Source: Arctopsyche grandis
Lineage: Eukaryota > Arthropoda > Insecta > Trichoptera > Hydropsychidae
DNA length: 64,000 nucleotides
NCBI RefSeq assembly: GCF_051622035.1
Contig: NC_135355.1
Location: forward strand, 4,712,001-4,776,000
Direction: 5' to 3'
The translations under genes and the position numbers were made by a program. This document shows positions 46,265-59,519 of this stretch, in pieces. Within the stretch, counting starts at the first letter, position 1; each line of letters starts with the position of its first letter. The notes below the pieces were generated by a model. The model was not told the DNA's origin and made no database searches. It saw nothing but the letters and a program-made list of their open reading frames with translations.

Positions 46265-47560
46265 ATATAATACCTATATATAGTTTTTTTACAAGGCTAT
46301 TTTTAGTTTCATTTGGATAAAGCATTACTTTAAAAATTTTCTTTTATATTTGTGTATTAAACATACTCTTTATTATAATAATAATTAATTGATTATGTTA
46401 AATTGTTAATGTTCCTATCTTCATATATTATATCGTATAAATTAAAATTAATATACGAAAATATTTTTTTTTTATATCTACATAAAAATTGAAAGTGGCA
46501 ACCGTTGACATTTCGGCAAGTAACCATCAATATCCGGGCGTGTGAGCATCATCGCCATATTTGACCGACCTTCACCTTAACAGTAAGGGTCGTAACTTCT
46601 TAATCTTCTTCATTTTTCAACAGAGATTTATGCAAAATTAAAGAAAAAAAAAACGTTAGAAAGTCGACAAGTTCGCCAAGGTCCCTGGCCTATCTAGATT
46701 TGGCCAGTTCGAACAATACCAGTTGTTTGCCCATTTAAGCATTAGGTTTTAATTCGAATGATTGTGTCCGTTGAGAAATCGTATTATGATAGACGATGCA
46801 CTTCGGCGAAAGTGCATTTGCAATTGGATTTCAAGTGGGCAATTCTCTTTTGAAGAATTTGAGCTCCGTTTCGGTACATTTTACGATGAAGAAACTCGAT
46901 AATGGATTGTGTAGATAGATGACAATTATTGCTAAAGCTTTTAGGAGCGGCCGTTGCAATACGAATGCTGTTCAAATAATGTGACTTGTGTGAAAAATGG
47001 ACGAAATTTTTACACCTATTATAATGTAAATATTGTTATCGATACAAGTACACTCATCTCTCATGATATTCTTCGTTTGAAAAGCCTAATAAATGTTTAT
47101 TATATATACATATGTAAAAATGTCATCCATTATTAGAGAGCTACTGACTCGTTTTTAGCTGATGATAAATCGAACGGTGGAATTTTGTCGTGTAATATAT
47201 TAAACAGTGCTAATGTTGTACTTTTAACATTTGGAAAATTAATAAATATCAATTTTTATTATTTATCTATGGAAAAAAATGTTCAGATGCACGTTTGACC
47301 TAAGAAAATGTCAAACTAATTACAATACAAACCACGTATGACCTCACTGAGCTTCACGGTTCGGAGAAATTGGGATTTCTTCAGCGAACAAATATTTTTT
47401 GTCGGGTTTTAAAAGACATCCACGTACATAATTAAAAACAATTAATACGTGGCGAGATTTTCGGTTGAATTATTAATTTATTCTAATTATTGTCGAAATT
47501 GAATATATTTTACTGAAATTACATTAGAATTAAAATCGAATTATCCGCATCGGTTTGTCG
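46265..47560. other. Upstream region of cuticle gene 1, no gene recognised
   Basis: 46640-46980 is less AT-rich with a 63-codon minus frame of no known family. It may hold regulatory DNA of the cuticle gene, but no specific site is claimed. Confidence 0.35.
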
Positions 47561-47569
47561 CAATTTTCG

Positions 47570-47577
47570 TATAAAAG
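47570..47577 (+). promoter_or_regulatory. TATA box of cuticle gene 1
   Basis: TATAAAAG lies 73 bp before the start codon. A TCAATT initiator-like motif follows about 27 bp downstream (47597), which would give a 5' UTR of about 50 nt. Confidence 0.7.
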
Positions 47578-47649
47578 GAGGTACTTATGTGATTTTCAAT
47601 TAGTTTCTTTTAAGTTTTTCTGCTGCAAAGAAAGATCAAATCTTTCATC

Positions 47650-49424
<1,775 letters not shown>

Positions 49425-49734
49425 TCTGCTAATTTATTTTTAGCTTCTATATGATTGTGTATTTAATCCAGTACTCTTAAAATATATGGTGAAATTATTC
49501 TTCTTTGCATTTCATTAACTAAACCTTTCCACTATTTCAAAAATATCCTACATAATAAAACTGATATCAACAATATTTAAGAATGATTAATTTTTGACAA
49601 GTGCATTGATATGTACATACATATATCGCATCCTTCATACGTCCATAATTCGGTTAAATTGAGTTATTAACAGAGCTGTGGTGTCGGAGTCGTAAAAAAT
49701 CAACCGACTCCTTTTTTCTCTATTTATGTACGTA

Positions 49735-49940
49735 GTAAGTTACTACGAGTTCGAATATTAGGGATCCCAAATATTCGAATATCGAATAGTAGCTTTAAAT
49801 TATTTATTTGTAGGATGTTATTAAAATTTTAAGAGAATCATTATCCGGAACATCAAATAGAACTAAATGTGCTGTAGATTGAAAATAAAAAAGTTCGTAT
49901 AAAAAGTATTCGAATATTCGGATTTGGGATCCCTAGTAGT
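49735..49940. mobile_element. Small MITE with GGGATCCCAAATATTCGAAT ends
   Basis: Inverted ends at about 49759 and 49934; the same ends frame the inner structure at 26093-26674. No target duplication was found. Confidence 0.55.
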
Positions 49941-49944
49941 AATA

Positions 49945-51600
49945 ATAGATGAAGTTTTGTGATCATGCAAAATTTTGAAGTCGAGATTTTGACTGATTCG
50001 AACTCAGAATCGATCACTGATCACGTTTTCATGATTTAGAAAAAAATTGTATTTGTCCTGTTCTTGTTAGTAATTGAAATTTTTATCAATACGACGCAAT
50101 TTTTGACTGGAAATAGTACCTCCCTTATAGGTGTGTTTTTTAAACCGCTAACCGAATCAGGCTGAATTTTTTTTACATGTAATTGAAATTATAAATTTTA
50201 TACCTTAATATTTTTTGAATATATTTATACCTGAACCGGAACTAGTACTTTTACTCTAGAGAATCGAGGTTTTTTATGTTTTTCTCAGAAATATTTTGTT
50301 TATTGAACTGAAATTTCATATCTAGAAATATAAGCTTAATACCTGGCTATGTATAAAATTTGGTAAGCATTCGTCAACACTGGCAGTCTACTCTTGTTCG
50401 ATTTTTCTTCCACTATTTTATTCAACCCCTTAAACATGTGTGCTCTTCACGAAAAAAATCAAGTATAATTATTGTATCAATGTGATGAAAATAAAAAATC
50501 ACTAAATTTAATTAACCGGAAGTGGGATTTTTCCTCTTAAAAAAGTCAAAAATGTTGTGACCAAGATTCTTTCCACACCCCTGAAGGTATGAATCTGAAT
50601 ATTTATATTTGTATTATTTATGTACTAACTTGGAGCTGATTAGGTTTTGGTCAGAATTCATAAACTGAAAGTAGTTTTTTTTTATAACAATATCTAATTG
50701 TTTTATTTTTTATATTTTAAATTATTTATATTTTCTTGATATTTAATGTGCATAATAATTATAATGATTGTAAATAATAAAATTTTTTCGAACAAAATCC
50801 AATAATCGGAAGTAGAACTTTTGTCTTGTGTAAGTTTCCCTACATTTGCGCTCAATTTGTATCGAAAATACTCTCATAACCGGTATGTGTGAACGTGCAT
50901 GTATGTTTAATAATCGAATTTTGTTTGGTGGCCTTATATTCCTCAAATACATAGATAAAGTCATGTTTTTTTTACATCCGAATTTTTTATGCTATTTAAT
51001 AACTTAATATGCTGTAACCCATGCGATGACATTTCATCGGGCGCGACACTAGTTATTAAATAATAATAGATAATTAGCATGGTTTCATTGAATTTTATTA
51101 AAATGACTTGCATGAGGAGTCATTAGCATCCTTAGATATTTCTAGAAATTCAAAGTTCATTCTATGTATGTGTAAAGATGCATGTAACTTGTTACTTCAT
51201 TGCAAAATGCAAGCTTCCACTAGAGGCTATGCGCGTACATATGTTAGTGTCAAATTATTTAAATATTAATAAGCACAATAACCATACTAACACACTTGTG
51301 AAGAGTCTCGGTGATTACAACAAAATGTCTATACCCTTCAGGTATAACACACAGATTACCTAAACACGATCTGCTTTAGGTCATCGACTTTGGAGAGTCT
51401 CTAATTAATATTATGTATTAGATGTATTATGAGCATTTATAAGAATTGTAAATAAGTTTTTGAGCTCTTTTTCCTATTACGCTGTACATATTGACATTGG
51501 AATAATATAATACTATGATTATTAACAAAATTAATTTAAAATTGTAAAATAGAATGTGATCAGTAGATCAGTAGCTATTATAATAGATATTTATTTATTT
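49945..51600. repeat. Repeat-derived stretch shared with 6.1-7.2 kb
   Basis: TCGAACTCAGAATCGATCAC (near 50000), the ATGTGTGAAC...AGATAAAGTCA block (50890-50960) and the inverted block at 51390-51590 match 7150, 6340 and 6160-6320. No gene recognised. Confidence 0.45.
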
Positions 51601-51629
51601 ATTTTATTTATTTATTTAATAGTTTTGGA

Positions 51630-52310
51630 CCATTGTGGCATTACAGGAAGAACCTAATGCGCCACAATGGCCTACATTTGAAAAATATATAAAAACAAGT
51701 AAACTGTAAATAAAAGAAAAAAGCAAAAGCAGAAAAACATGGTAAAATAAAATAATAAAAAAAAAGTAACAAAAGGAAAATAATACATCATTCAGGGAGA
51801 AAAAAAAATAACAAAAGTGTAAAAATTAAAAATAAAATCCATAAATCCCATTCTTTGTTTACACTGAACAAAATTAAAATAGTATATAAAAATATACAAA
51901 GGAGAAAGAAAAAGTAAAATAAAATAAAACAAAATATAAATAAAAATAAAATCACAGCGAGGCCCAAATGGAAGAGAGTAGATTAAGATTCCACTCATTC
52001 ATCACATTCAAATTAAGAAAGTAATGATGAGCGCAGGTTACCAGATAAATATGTTAAAATAATATCCGATAATCTACGCTCCCCAAGGTGGAAAATATCA
52101 CATTCAGGGACAGCAGCAACGATTTCATTGAGAAGTCGAATAGCTCTTGGAATAGGAGCCATTCGAAAAAGAACTGTGCGAGCAGCAGGTACAACCATCA
52201 AATGATGATGTCTACCACGTACATAATTATTAGGGACATAAAGTCCCAACTATTCCAGCAACAACGGGCATGACGTATTACCACGCAATAGCTGGAGAAC
52301 AAGATGTATT
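51630..52310 (-). pseudogene. LINE-A 3' end with ORF2 C-terminus
   Basis: Frame 52249-52013 reads LYVPNNYVRGRHHHL, then MAPIPRAIRLLNEIVAA, as in the copy at 31.5 kb. A 3' UTR nearly identical to 8800-8970 and the hairpin (51670-51630) follow. Truncated at about 52310. Confidence 0.8.
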
Positions 52311-53570
52311 GTGAACATAATTTAGTATTAATAAAAAGCATTTAAATATTATTGTACGGTGAGACGTATTAATTTATTTCAATTTCAATGATATATTGTT
52401 AATATATGATTATTCGGTAATATATTTTTTAATTGAATTCAAACCGGAAAGGGCTTTTGTATATTAGCGTAATGACCTACTAAGCACTCTTGTGTATAGG
52501 TACATATTCCACAGATCTCTCGAGATAATGGATCGCATCTCTTTATGAATGGACGTCGATTTCACCGTTGTTGGTTTTAAATCAATGTGCGACAACGACC
52601 TTTCGACTATTTAGTTGCATAAGACCTCTGTAAATATCGCCCCAGGGCAATGCGGTTCGTTATAAATCACATTTCTCCGTTTCTCTTCGGTTAAGGCTAA
52701 AACGGAGATAATTAACCAAATTGTAGGTCAAGTTCACAGCACAATGAAAATTGCTCGAGTGAAATTCGGCATATGTAATTCCGAAGAGGTCTGACGCAAT
52801 CGATGCCATTTCCTCAAATGAAAAACTAAATTCAAACACATAAACCTTGATATATGTGTAATATAAACATATAGTATCGAATAAGAAGAATACCTTCTTG
52901 ACATTTATCACTCGATGCTACTCTGATGTTAATTTCAATTTACTTTAATAACTCTAAGATTTACATAGTCACCGTAGGCAAGGAAAACACTACCTAGTAA
53001 TAATTATTGAATAATAATAACAAAAAACAATATGTCAACGATAGGCAACTCGACAGTCGAGTATGTAAATGACACACGATATAATTTATTATAAAAATCT
53101 TTGTATAGATATGTTACGTGTTTCGCAATGGTTTGACATCAAAACAAAGCCGGTAAATTATCTAACTTTACGAATGGAGCTTTTATGAATATGAAAAGCT
53201 CACATTTTGCCTTGTGTCGGTATGTTTTGTATTTTCAAATACAATATATATATATGGAAAAAATCAATATATATGTTTCTGTAAAATCAATATATATTAC
53301 AATTAATGGAGATTATTTTTAAATTTCAAAGTACGATAAACTTTTACTTTATCTATATATGTATGTACGTAGATAACATTTAAACAATTTCGATTTTAAA
53401 CAATTTCCTGTGCCTCCAACCAATCGATGTATCTCAATGAAAATTTTGAAACACTGTTTTTTTTACTATTTAAAAAAAAATTACGCTCAATATTCACCTA
53501 TTGGAGTTTATTACGCTCAATATTCAATATTCACCTATTGGGTCGATTATGATAAGTTCTGACTGATTAC
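52311..53570. other. AT-rich DNA, no gene recognised
   Basis: No domain-bearing frame; a short direct repeat (ATTACGCTCAATATTCA) near 53480-53530. Confidence 0.4.
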
Positions 53571-53572
53571 AC

Positions 53573-54198
53573 TGTTCGACAAATGACGACTTTTTTTTTG
53601 GTTTAGAGACGAGATATGACTTTTCTATTAAAAATGACTTCAATTTAAACTTGACAATTTAATATATTATCCCTATTAATTAAATTCAAATTCGTGTAAA
53701 TACTAGTATGAGCTTTTAGCTCGCAGTTTTACCGATTTAAAATTCGGCACACTTCCATTAACACTTTTAAACGAAAACAAAAAAATAGTGTGGCCAGAAA
53801 ACTATCCCAATAAATATGTTTCAATAGTAAATACTCAATATAAAATAGTATTAACAGTGGGCAAAAATCCCAAGTGAAAATACGTACTTTTGACTTTTGA
53901 TTTGAACTGGACGACTACTTAAAGAGATTTGAAAGCTGAAAAGTATTACAAATGAAAGATAAAATAACCGACTAAAGACTCCAATATTCATTTTGAACAA
54001 GAAATTAACAGATTTTGAGACATCGACCGAACAACACGAAGATATAGAAAAATCGCACGATTTAAAAAAACATATATGTATATCTCCGAATCTCGAGCCA
54101 ACCAACATTTTTTATCACCAGATTCGTGTTTACTGGCCATATATCTATAAGAAAAGTTATATCTCGTCTCTGAACCATTTTTCGTGTCGAACAGTGTT
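53573..54198. mobile_element. CACTGTTCGACA-end MITE, copy 4 (both ends present)
   Basis: Inverted ends of about 55 bp (CACTGTTCGACAAATGACGA; complement at 54198), each flanked by TTA. The best reference copy of the family. Confidence 0.75.
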
Positions 54199-54199
54199 A

Positions 54200-56865
54200 T
54201 CGATAATTCGTAGTTACTGTTTAGCTTGAAAGCACCTATACAAAGCACGCCGCACATGCATTGGGTCTTTGTATGGGGAAGCTTTCTTTTTTAAGAACAC
54301 CGTCATTTTTTTTAACTTATTACTTAAGTATTTTGAAAATAAAAGTCTCCGAGAGCTTCCTTGAGTATATACCTTTAATCTGAAAACAAAAATTTCGAAT
54401 TCAATGAAATATAAGGAGGCTAAAATGACCGGTTTTGACGTAAAACATAACAAATCGAATATTCACGTATTTCACTCCGGCCTAATGTACATATATTTGA
54501 ATAGTAAACTGCATGCTGTTTATATAATAGTGTTATTTTGACAAATATTCAATTTTCAAGTAGTTGATGACTGGTAATATAACATAGTCAACACACCAAT
54601 CGATGCTGCTGATCAAATAAATGTAGACTTTTAATTATTCTGCATTTTTTGTAGATAAAGTGTACGGAAATATAATAAAATTGGACCTTCAATATAAATG
54701 TTTTATAACCTGCATGTAACAATTCGCTTCAGTATTTAAACAAGAAAAATATAAAAAAAGTGTGCAAAAGTAGAAGTTTATACGCGTGTGGGATTTAATA
54801 ATTTAAATGGATTAAATATTCATCGCGTTTTTTTTTGCCTACAAAAAACTGTTGAAGATGAATCTATAATATAAAACCATAAACGATTTTGATATTGTGA
54901 AGATAACTCGTTCGAATTTTTAAGCGGAAAACACGGTTTGTTCAATGCAAATTTTTCGAACGTCCATTGTAAGTTTTTACGAATGAATTACGAACTATAC
55001 AGTGAACAATAATTATTTTTACCATGTGCAAAATGTCATGTAAATGGCGAACGAGGTCAAAGGATCTCCGTTTGCATATAATGGAAACGGTATTCATGAA
55101 ATTTCAAGTAATTATTTCATGACATTGTATTAGATTGTACGGCAAATTATTTATTGCCTCGATGTTCTATTGAAGGTATTGAAGGCCACTATGAAAGTGA
55201 AAGACCTTTGATACGATTTTAAATTAAGATGACATCTCGTGTGTTCCTCGTAATAGGATTATTATACAATAATTGATCAAGGTCGCTCGAGAACATGCCA
55301 TGCTGATTATATGATGTTAAAAAAGGTGAAATTTTCATTGCGGTTAACTTTATTCGAATGGATTCTCAAATGACATCATTTACGAAGACGACCCGTCAAA
55401 AATAAGAATGTGATCTTTGAGGTCAAATATGACCTAACAGTTTCTCATCAGCAGTGTATTCTTTGCCATTATTAAACCATTACAAATCCAATAAATAAAT
55501 TCGCACCAGTATTGACGATCATTGCTGAAAATAAGACTATGTAGTTTTTATAAGCAAATTCGCAAAAACGAGGATTCAACTTGAAGCAATTCGAATTCAA
55601 TTACACACTCCATATATAGGTATATGTTTTTAACGAGATTACCTGCACAAGTAAAAATAATGTAATGACTTTTAAAGGTCAGGTATTTAAGGAAGGCATC
55701 TCGAAATGTTACCTTCGATTTTGTGGTACGCTTTTAAAAATGTGTATACTTATTAATTAAACTGCCAACTTCGAAACAATTAGATGGCATTATGCGTGTA
55801 TTATTAACGTGCATATCCTCAATGACAACGTAAACACAATTCATCATCATCGAATTGCATTATTGGTTTGTATTGAACAAATAATCGACGTATGATTCAA
55901 AAGTACGTACATAATTGTGTTTTATTTTTTTTCTTTTGGGAAAATTCATATGGAAGTTTTCAAATTAAAGCATAATTTATTCGCGTACTGGAACGTAATT
56001 GTGTGTTACAGACCTTATTGCCTTACAAGGGACATAAACATGAAGCTTATTAATGCTATAAACTATAAGAATTTATCACCAATGAAGAAATACAATATAA
56101 TTTAAACGTTGCAAAAAAAGGCAATTTGTTGTGTGTGAATACAATTTTTCATCAATATACGTATGTATGTATGTACGAAGAAAAGCTCTACGTTTGTGTG
56201 TGTATTTCTATAAATATAATAATATTTTTTTTATACTAATTGAAGTGCTAAAATACACTTAAAACGGATAAAAAAGTATCGACCTTCACGAGGAAAATGA
56301 GGAAAAATCATTCTATACAAATGTAGTCAAATTAAACTATTATATCTCATATTATTCGATGAGTAATTTTAATATAAAAAATATATTCATATATTTTACC
56401 ATGATAGGTCGCCTCAAATCGACATGGTCAAACGTGTACGGATGTATGCACATTTACAAATCTAAATATAAATTGAAAACCATAATCGGACAATGGTAAT
56501 AATATTGCGAGCCATCTTATGAGGAACAGTTTCGACAATTAATTTAGATAAATTAAAAAAATCTTAAAAGAAAAAAAGATTGACTTGGATGCCGCAATTA
56601 TTCAAATCTAACCAGCAGTACTACAATAGTAGAAATTATTTTTTGTCTATCAGCGTTAGTTGAAAACATTTCAATGTTAAAATCGTAATAAATTCTAGAT
56701 ATTATCTCTTGTGCAGTAGTAAAACTTGCATCGTTTAAAATAACAAGAATGCCGTTTTGTAATTGTAATAATTAGTCAGCCTGATGACTTGCGGTCTGAT
56801 CACAGTATGGTAAATCCGTTATAAATAAAACTGTATATAAATAAATTCAATGAAGAGTCAATCTA
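54200..56865. other. AT-rich DNA, no gene recognised
   Basis: Only short frames without domains. Looks largely unique; could include long-range regulatory DNA of the cuticle cluster, which the sequence alone does not show. Confidence 0.4.
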
Positions 56866-56874
56866 ATAACGAGA

Positions 56875-57030
56875 AGCATAGATCAGTGGTTAGCGTTTAA
56901 TGCTTTCAACTGCGTGGTTACGGGTTCAATCCCTGGCCTGGTGCTGCTAGCCAGACTTAAGATATGTGCCTCCAGATCGATCGCTTCCTATCAGAGTTTG
57001 CCAATTTATCCGATTTCATTGAAACTGTTG
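56875..57030 (+). mobile_element. SINE head, diverged
   Basis: AGATCAGTGGTTAGCG (A box region) and GGGTTCAATCCC (B box), then GCTGCTAGCCAGACTT and GATCGATCGCTTCCTATCAG as in SINE-A; the tail is missing. Confidence 0.65.
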
Positions 57031-57334
57031 GCAACCTCATGTATATGTGTATGAATTTTTTTTAAATTATAAATATATTTCTTATAAACTATATAAGTAC
57101 ATATATATTTTCATATTCATGTGTATTAAAATAAAAAAGCGTTATATGAATATACATATATGAATACCGGAAATAAAAAGGACCTAGATATGTATATATG
57201 TAAGTGCCAAAAAATACAAAATTGGTTGAAAAAATAAAATTTTATTAATTAAATTTTATAAAGAATTATTCCAGCATCCACAAACTTAATATTTGATACT
57301 CATTGAAAAATGGACATACAATATTTGAGCACCA

Positions 57335-57950
57335 AGTCATCGGGTACTAAGACACTAAACCCCTGGACACATACCCCCCGGACTTATACCTCCGGTCAAA
57401 AACCCCTTGGCCACTAACCCCCCATGCAAATAACCCCCCACCAAGGATAAAAATATTTAAAAAAAATTTACAGTATCTTTAATAAAAAGTCAGTATCAAT
57501 ATCAATACTAATTTATTTCAGTCATAATACATACATGTATCGGATTCTTTATAAATAATCAATAATAAAAAATCAGTCAGATAAAAATACAAATCAAGAA
57601 GTACAGATAATAATAATAAATACATATATCGCATTCTTTATAAATAATGAAAGTTTTTTATATTGAAATTTATTCTATTTAAAACAATAAATTGAAATCA
57701 AATATTGTATATAAATTGAAACTAAATATTGTATATAAATTGAAATTAAATATTGTATATAAATTGAAATTAAATATGCTCTACCACACTTATGTAATTT
57801 ATTCTTATTTATTACTATTTTTAAATATTTTTTATCCACGGCGGGGGCTATTTGCATGGGGGGTTTTTGCACGGGGGGTTATTGACCAGGGGGTTTTCAA
57901 CCGGGGGGTATTTGTCCGGGGGGTACATGTCTGGATATCAAGCCATCGAT
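57335..57950. mobile_element. Fold-back element with CCCCCC-repeat arms
   Basis: Arms at 57335-57450 and 57828-57950 are inverted and consist of imperfect units such as CCGGACAAATACCCCC and TAACCCCCC. The AT-rich centre includes a 24-bp tandem repeat (TGTATATAAATTGAAATTAA, four times, 57704-57775). Confidence 0.65.
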
Positions 57951-58561
57951 ATACACTATTAAAATACGATTTTGGGAACTTGGACCATATTTACCAACGA
58001 TATTAAAAGTATATTTGTATTGCTCATACAATTGTTGTACAATGCATCTCAAAAAATCTTAAAAATGACACTTTGATCATTTTTTATTTCCGGTAAATAA
58101 ATAAATATAAATCTTTGTTGAACAGCAGAAAAATGTTACAAATGAAATGAGACTGAATGTAATTTGATTTTAAATAGTTTGAAAAAATATGTCTGTTCCA
58201 TTTTGTTTACGTTATAAGTATAGAGAAACCTGCCTTATTGAAAAAACACAATTCAAAAATTCAAATCACATTCATCCTAACAACATAAATTTATTTGCAT
58301 ATTATATGATGTGACATTTGAAGTGTAATTTATCGGGCTTTGCGTGAAAAAATTAAAAAGAATATCCGAAAATATATGTATTTTTTTTTCGCGACTTACT
58401 GTATTGGTCGGTTGCGGAGCGGCCGATACTTATGAACTCTTAATTTCGTATAAATGTCAAAGTAAGTGCTAGAAACGAAAAAAAAATACGTCTACGTATA
58501 CCTGGGATGAGGAGTCGAAGAAGAGGAGGCGTGATACTTGTTTTAGGCGATTTTAGATTCG

Positions 58562-58598
58562 TATAAAAGAGGATCTCGCCAAGATTATGGCATCAGTG
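58562..58598 (+). promoter_or_regulatory. TATA box and initiator of cuticle gene 2
   Basis: TATAAAAG at 58562-58569 is followed by ATCAGTG at 58592-58598, a match to the arthropod TCAGT initiator at the expected distance (about 33 bp). The implied 5' UTR is about 50 nt. Confidence 0.75.
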
Positions 58599-58643
58599 CT
58601 CAATACGCTTCTGTCACACAGAACCGACCGACCCAAACTCATC

Positions 58644-59165
58644 ATGAAAGTAGTAAGTTTTGAGAAAATCAATAACTGGAATCCTTCAGTGATTGTGACC
58701 CAACACAGGATCTAAAGTGCAAGTGACAAGTGACAATTAATACGATCGACTATTGTTTCAGGTATTCGTCTTCCTCGTAGCCTTGGCTTTGGCTTATGCC
58801 GCCCCTGCCGAAAGAGACCTGGCTCCAGTCTTCAAAATCCTCAAGTCCACCTTCGACCAAGAACCAGCAGGACCCTACCAATTCGGGTAAGGACCCTACC
58901 AACCCTCACCCCTAACAATCGAATCGATTCGTGCTAACCTAACCGTTTTTCGATCTGCAGATTCCAAACCGAGAACGAAATCATCCGCGATGAGGTCGGA
59001 GAATTGAAGAGGATCAAGAACGAAGAAGGCAAAGAAGAGGATGTCATCGTCGTCAGAGGATCATACTCCTACAAAGACCCCGAAGGCAACCCAATCACCG
59101 TCACTTTCTACGCTGATGAGACCGGTTTCCACGCCGAGGGTGCTCACATCCCCCAAGCTCCTTAA
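58644..59165 (+). CDS. RR-1 cuticular protein 2, complete, 3 exons
   Basis: Secreted chitin-binding cuticle protein. Exons 58644-58652, 58762-58886 and 58961-59165 give 112 aa with consistent phases. The signal peptide is residues 1-16 (MKVVFVFLVALALAYA), followed by the mature start APAERDL. The RR-1 core is at residues 78-109: GSYSYKDPEG, then FYADETGFHAEGAHIP. Intron positions match cuticle gene 1 exactly (after the third or fourth codon, and within the Gly of QFGF), which shows a duplicated family. The introns are short (109 and 74 bp) and free of repeats, and codons favour C/G at third positions, so this looks like the best-preserved, probably highly expressed member. Sequence differs enough from gene 1 that the duplication is old. 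Confidence 0.95.
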
Positions 59166-59483
59166 GTCGACCGTTTACCACCCCGCACAAATAACACCTT
59201 GATCTGCGAATTCCTATCGACTGATGCTTGTTGAGATTGATACGATACTCTTTTTATAATTTTTATTTTTGTTTGTTTTAATTTATGGATATCCAAATAA
59301 TGTCCGTCAACCGTCGAAAGACTGCACTTTTCCTATATTTTAGTAGGAGACGGCAACTTTTGAGGTCGTCACGACGAAGACACTGCCATTGTACTATTTA
59401 ATTTAAAATGAAAAAACTAAGCGACTTTGTAAGCTTCGATCAATTTCAGCTGACAAAGGACGCATTTAAAAATATATATATAT

Positions 59484-59515
59484 TTAATAAATAAATAAAA
59501 TTTGTTAATAAAACT
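59484..59515 (+). terminator. Polyadenylation signals of cuticle gene 2
   Basis: Several overlapping AATAAA hexamers occur about 320-350 nt after the stop codon. Any of them could end the transcript. Confidence 0.5.
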
Positions 59516-59519
59516 TTTA

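Noticed and set aside
45947-46325. Five overlapping open frames of 65-118 codons on both strands
   Set aside because: All are dipeptide repeats produced by the GGGAAC hexamer array; no frame carries a domain or start context.
54214-54453. A 79-codon minus frame
   Set aside because: No domain and AT-rich composition; same as many chance frames in the region.
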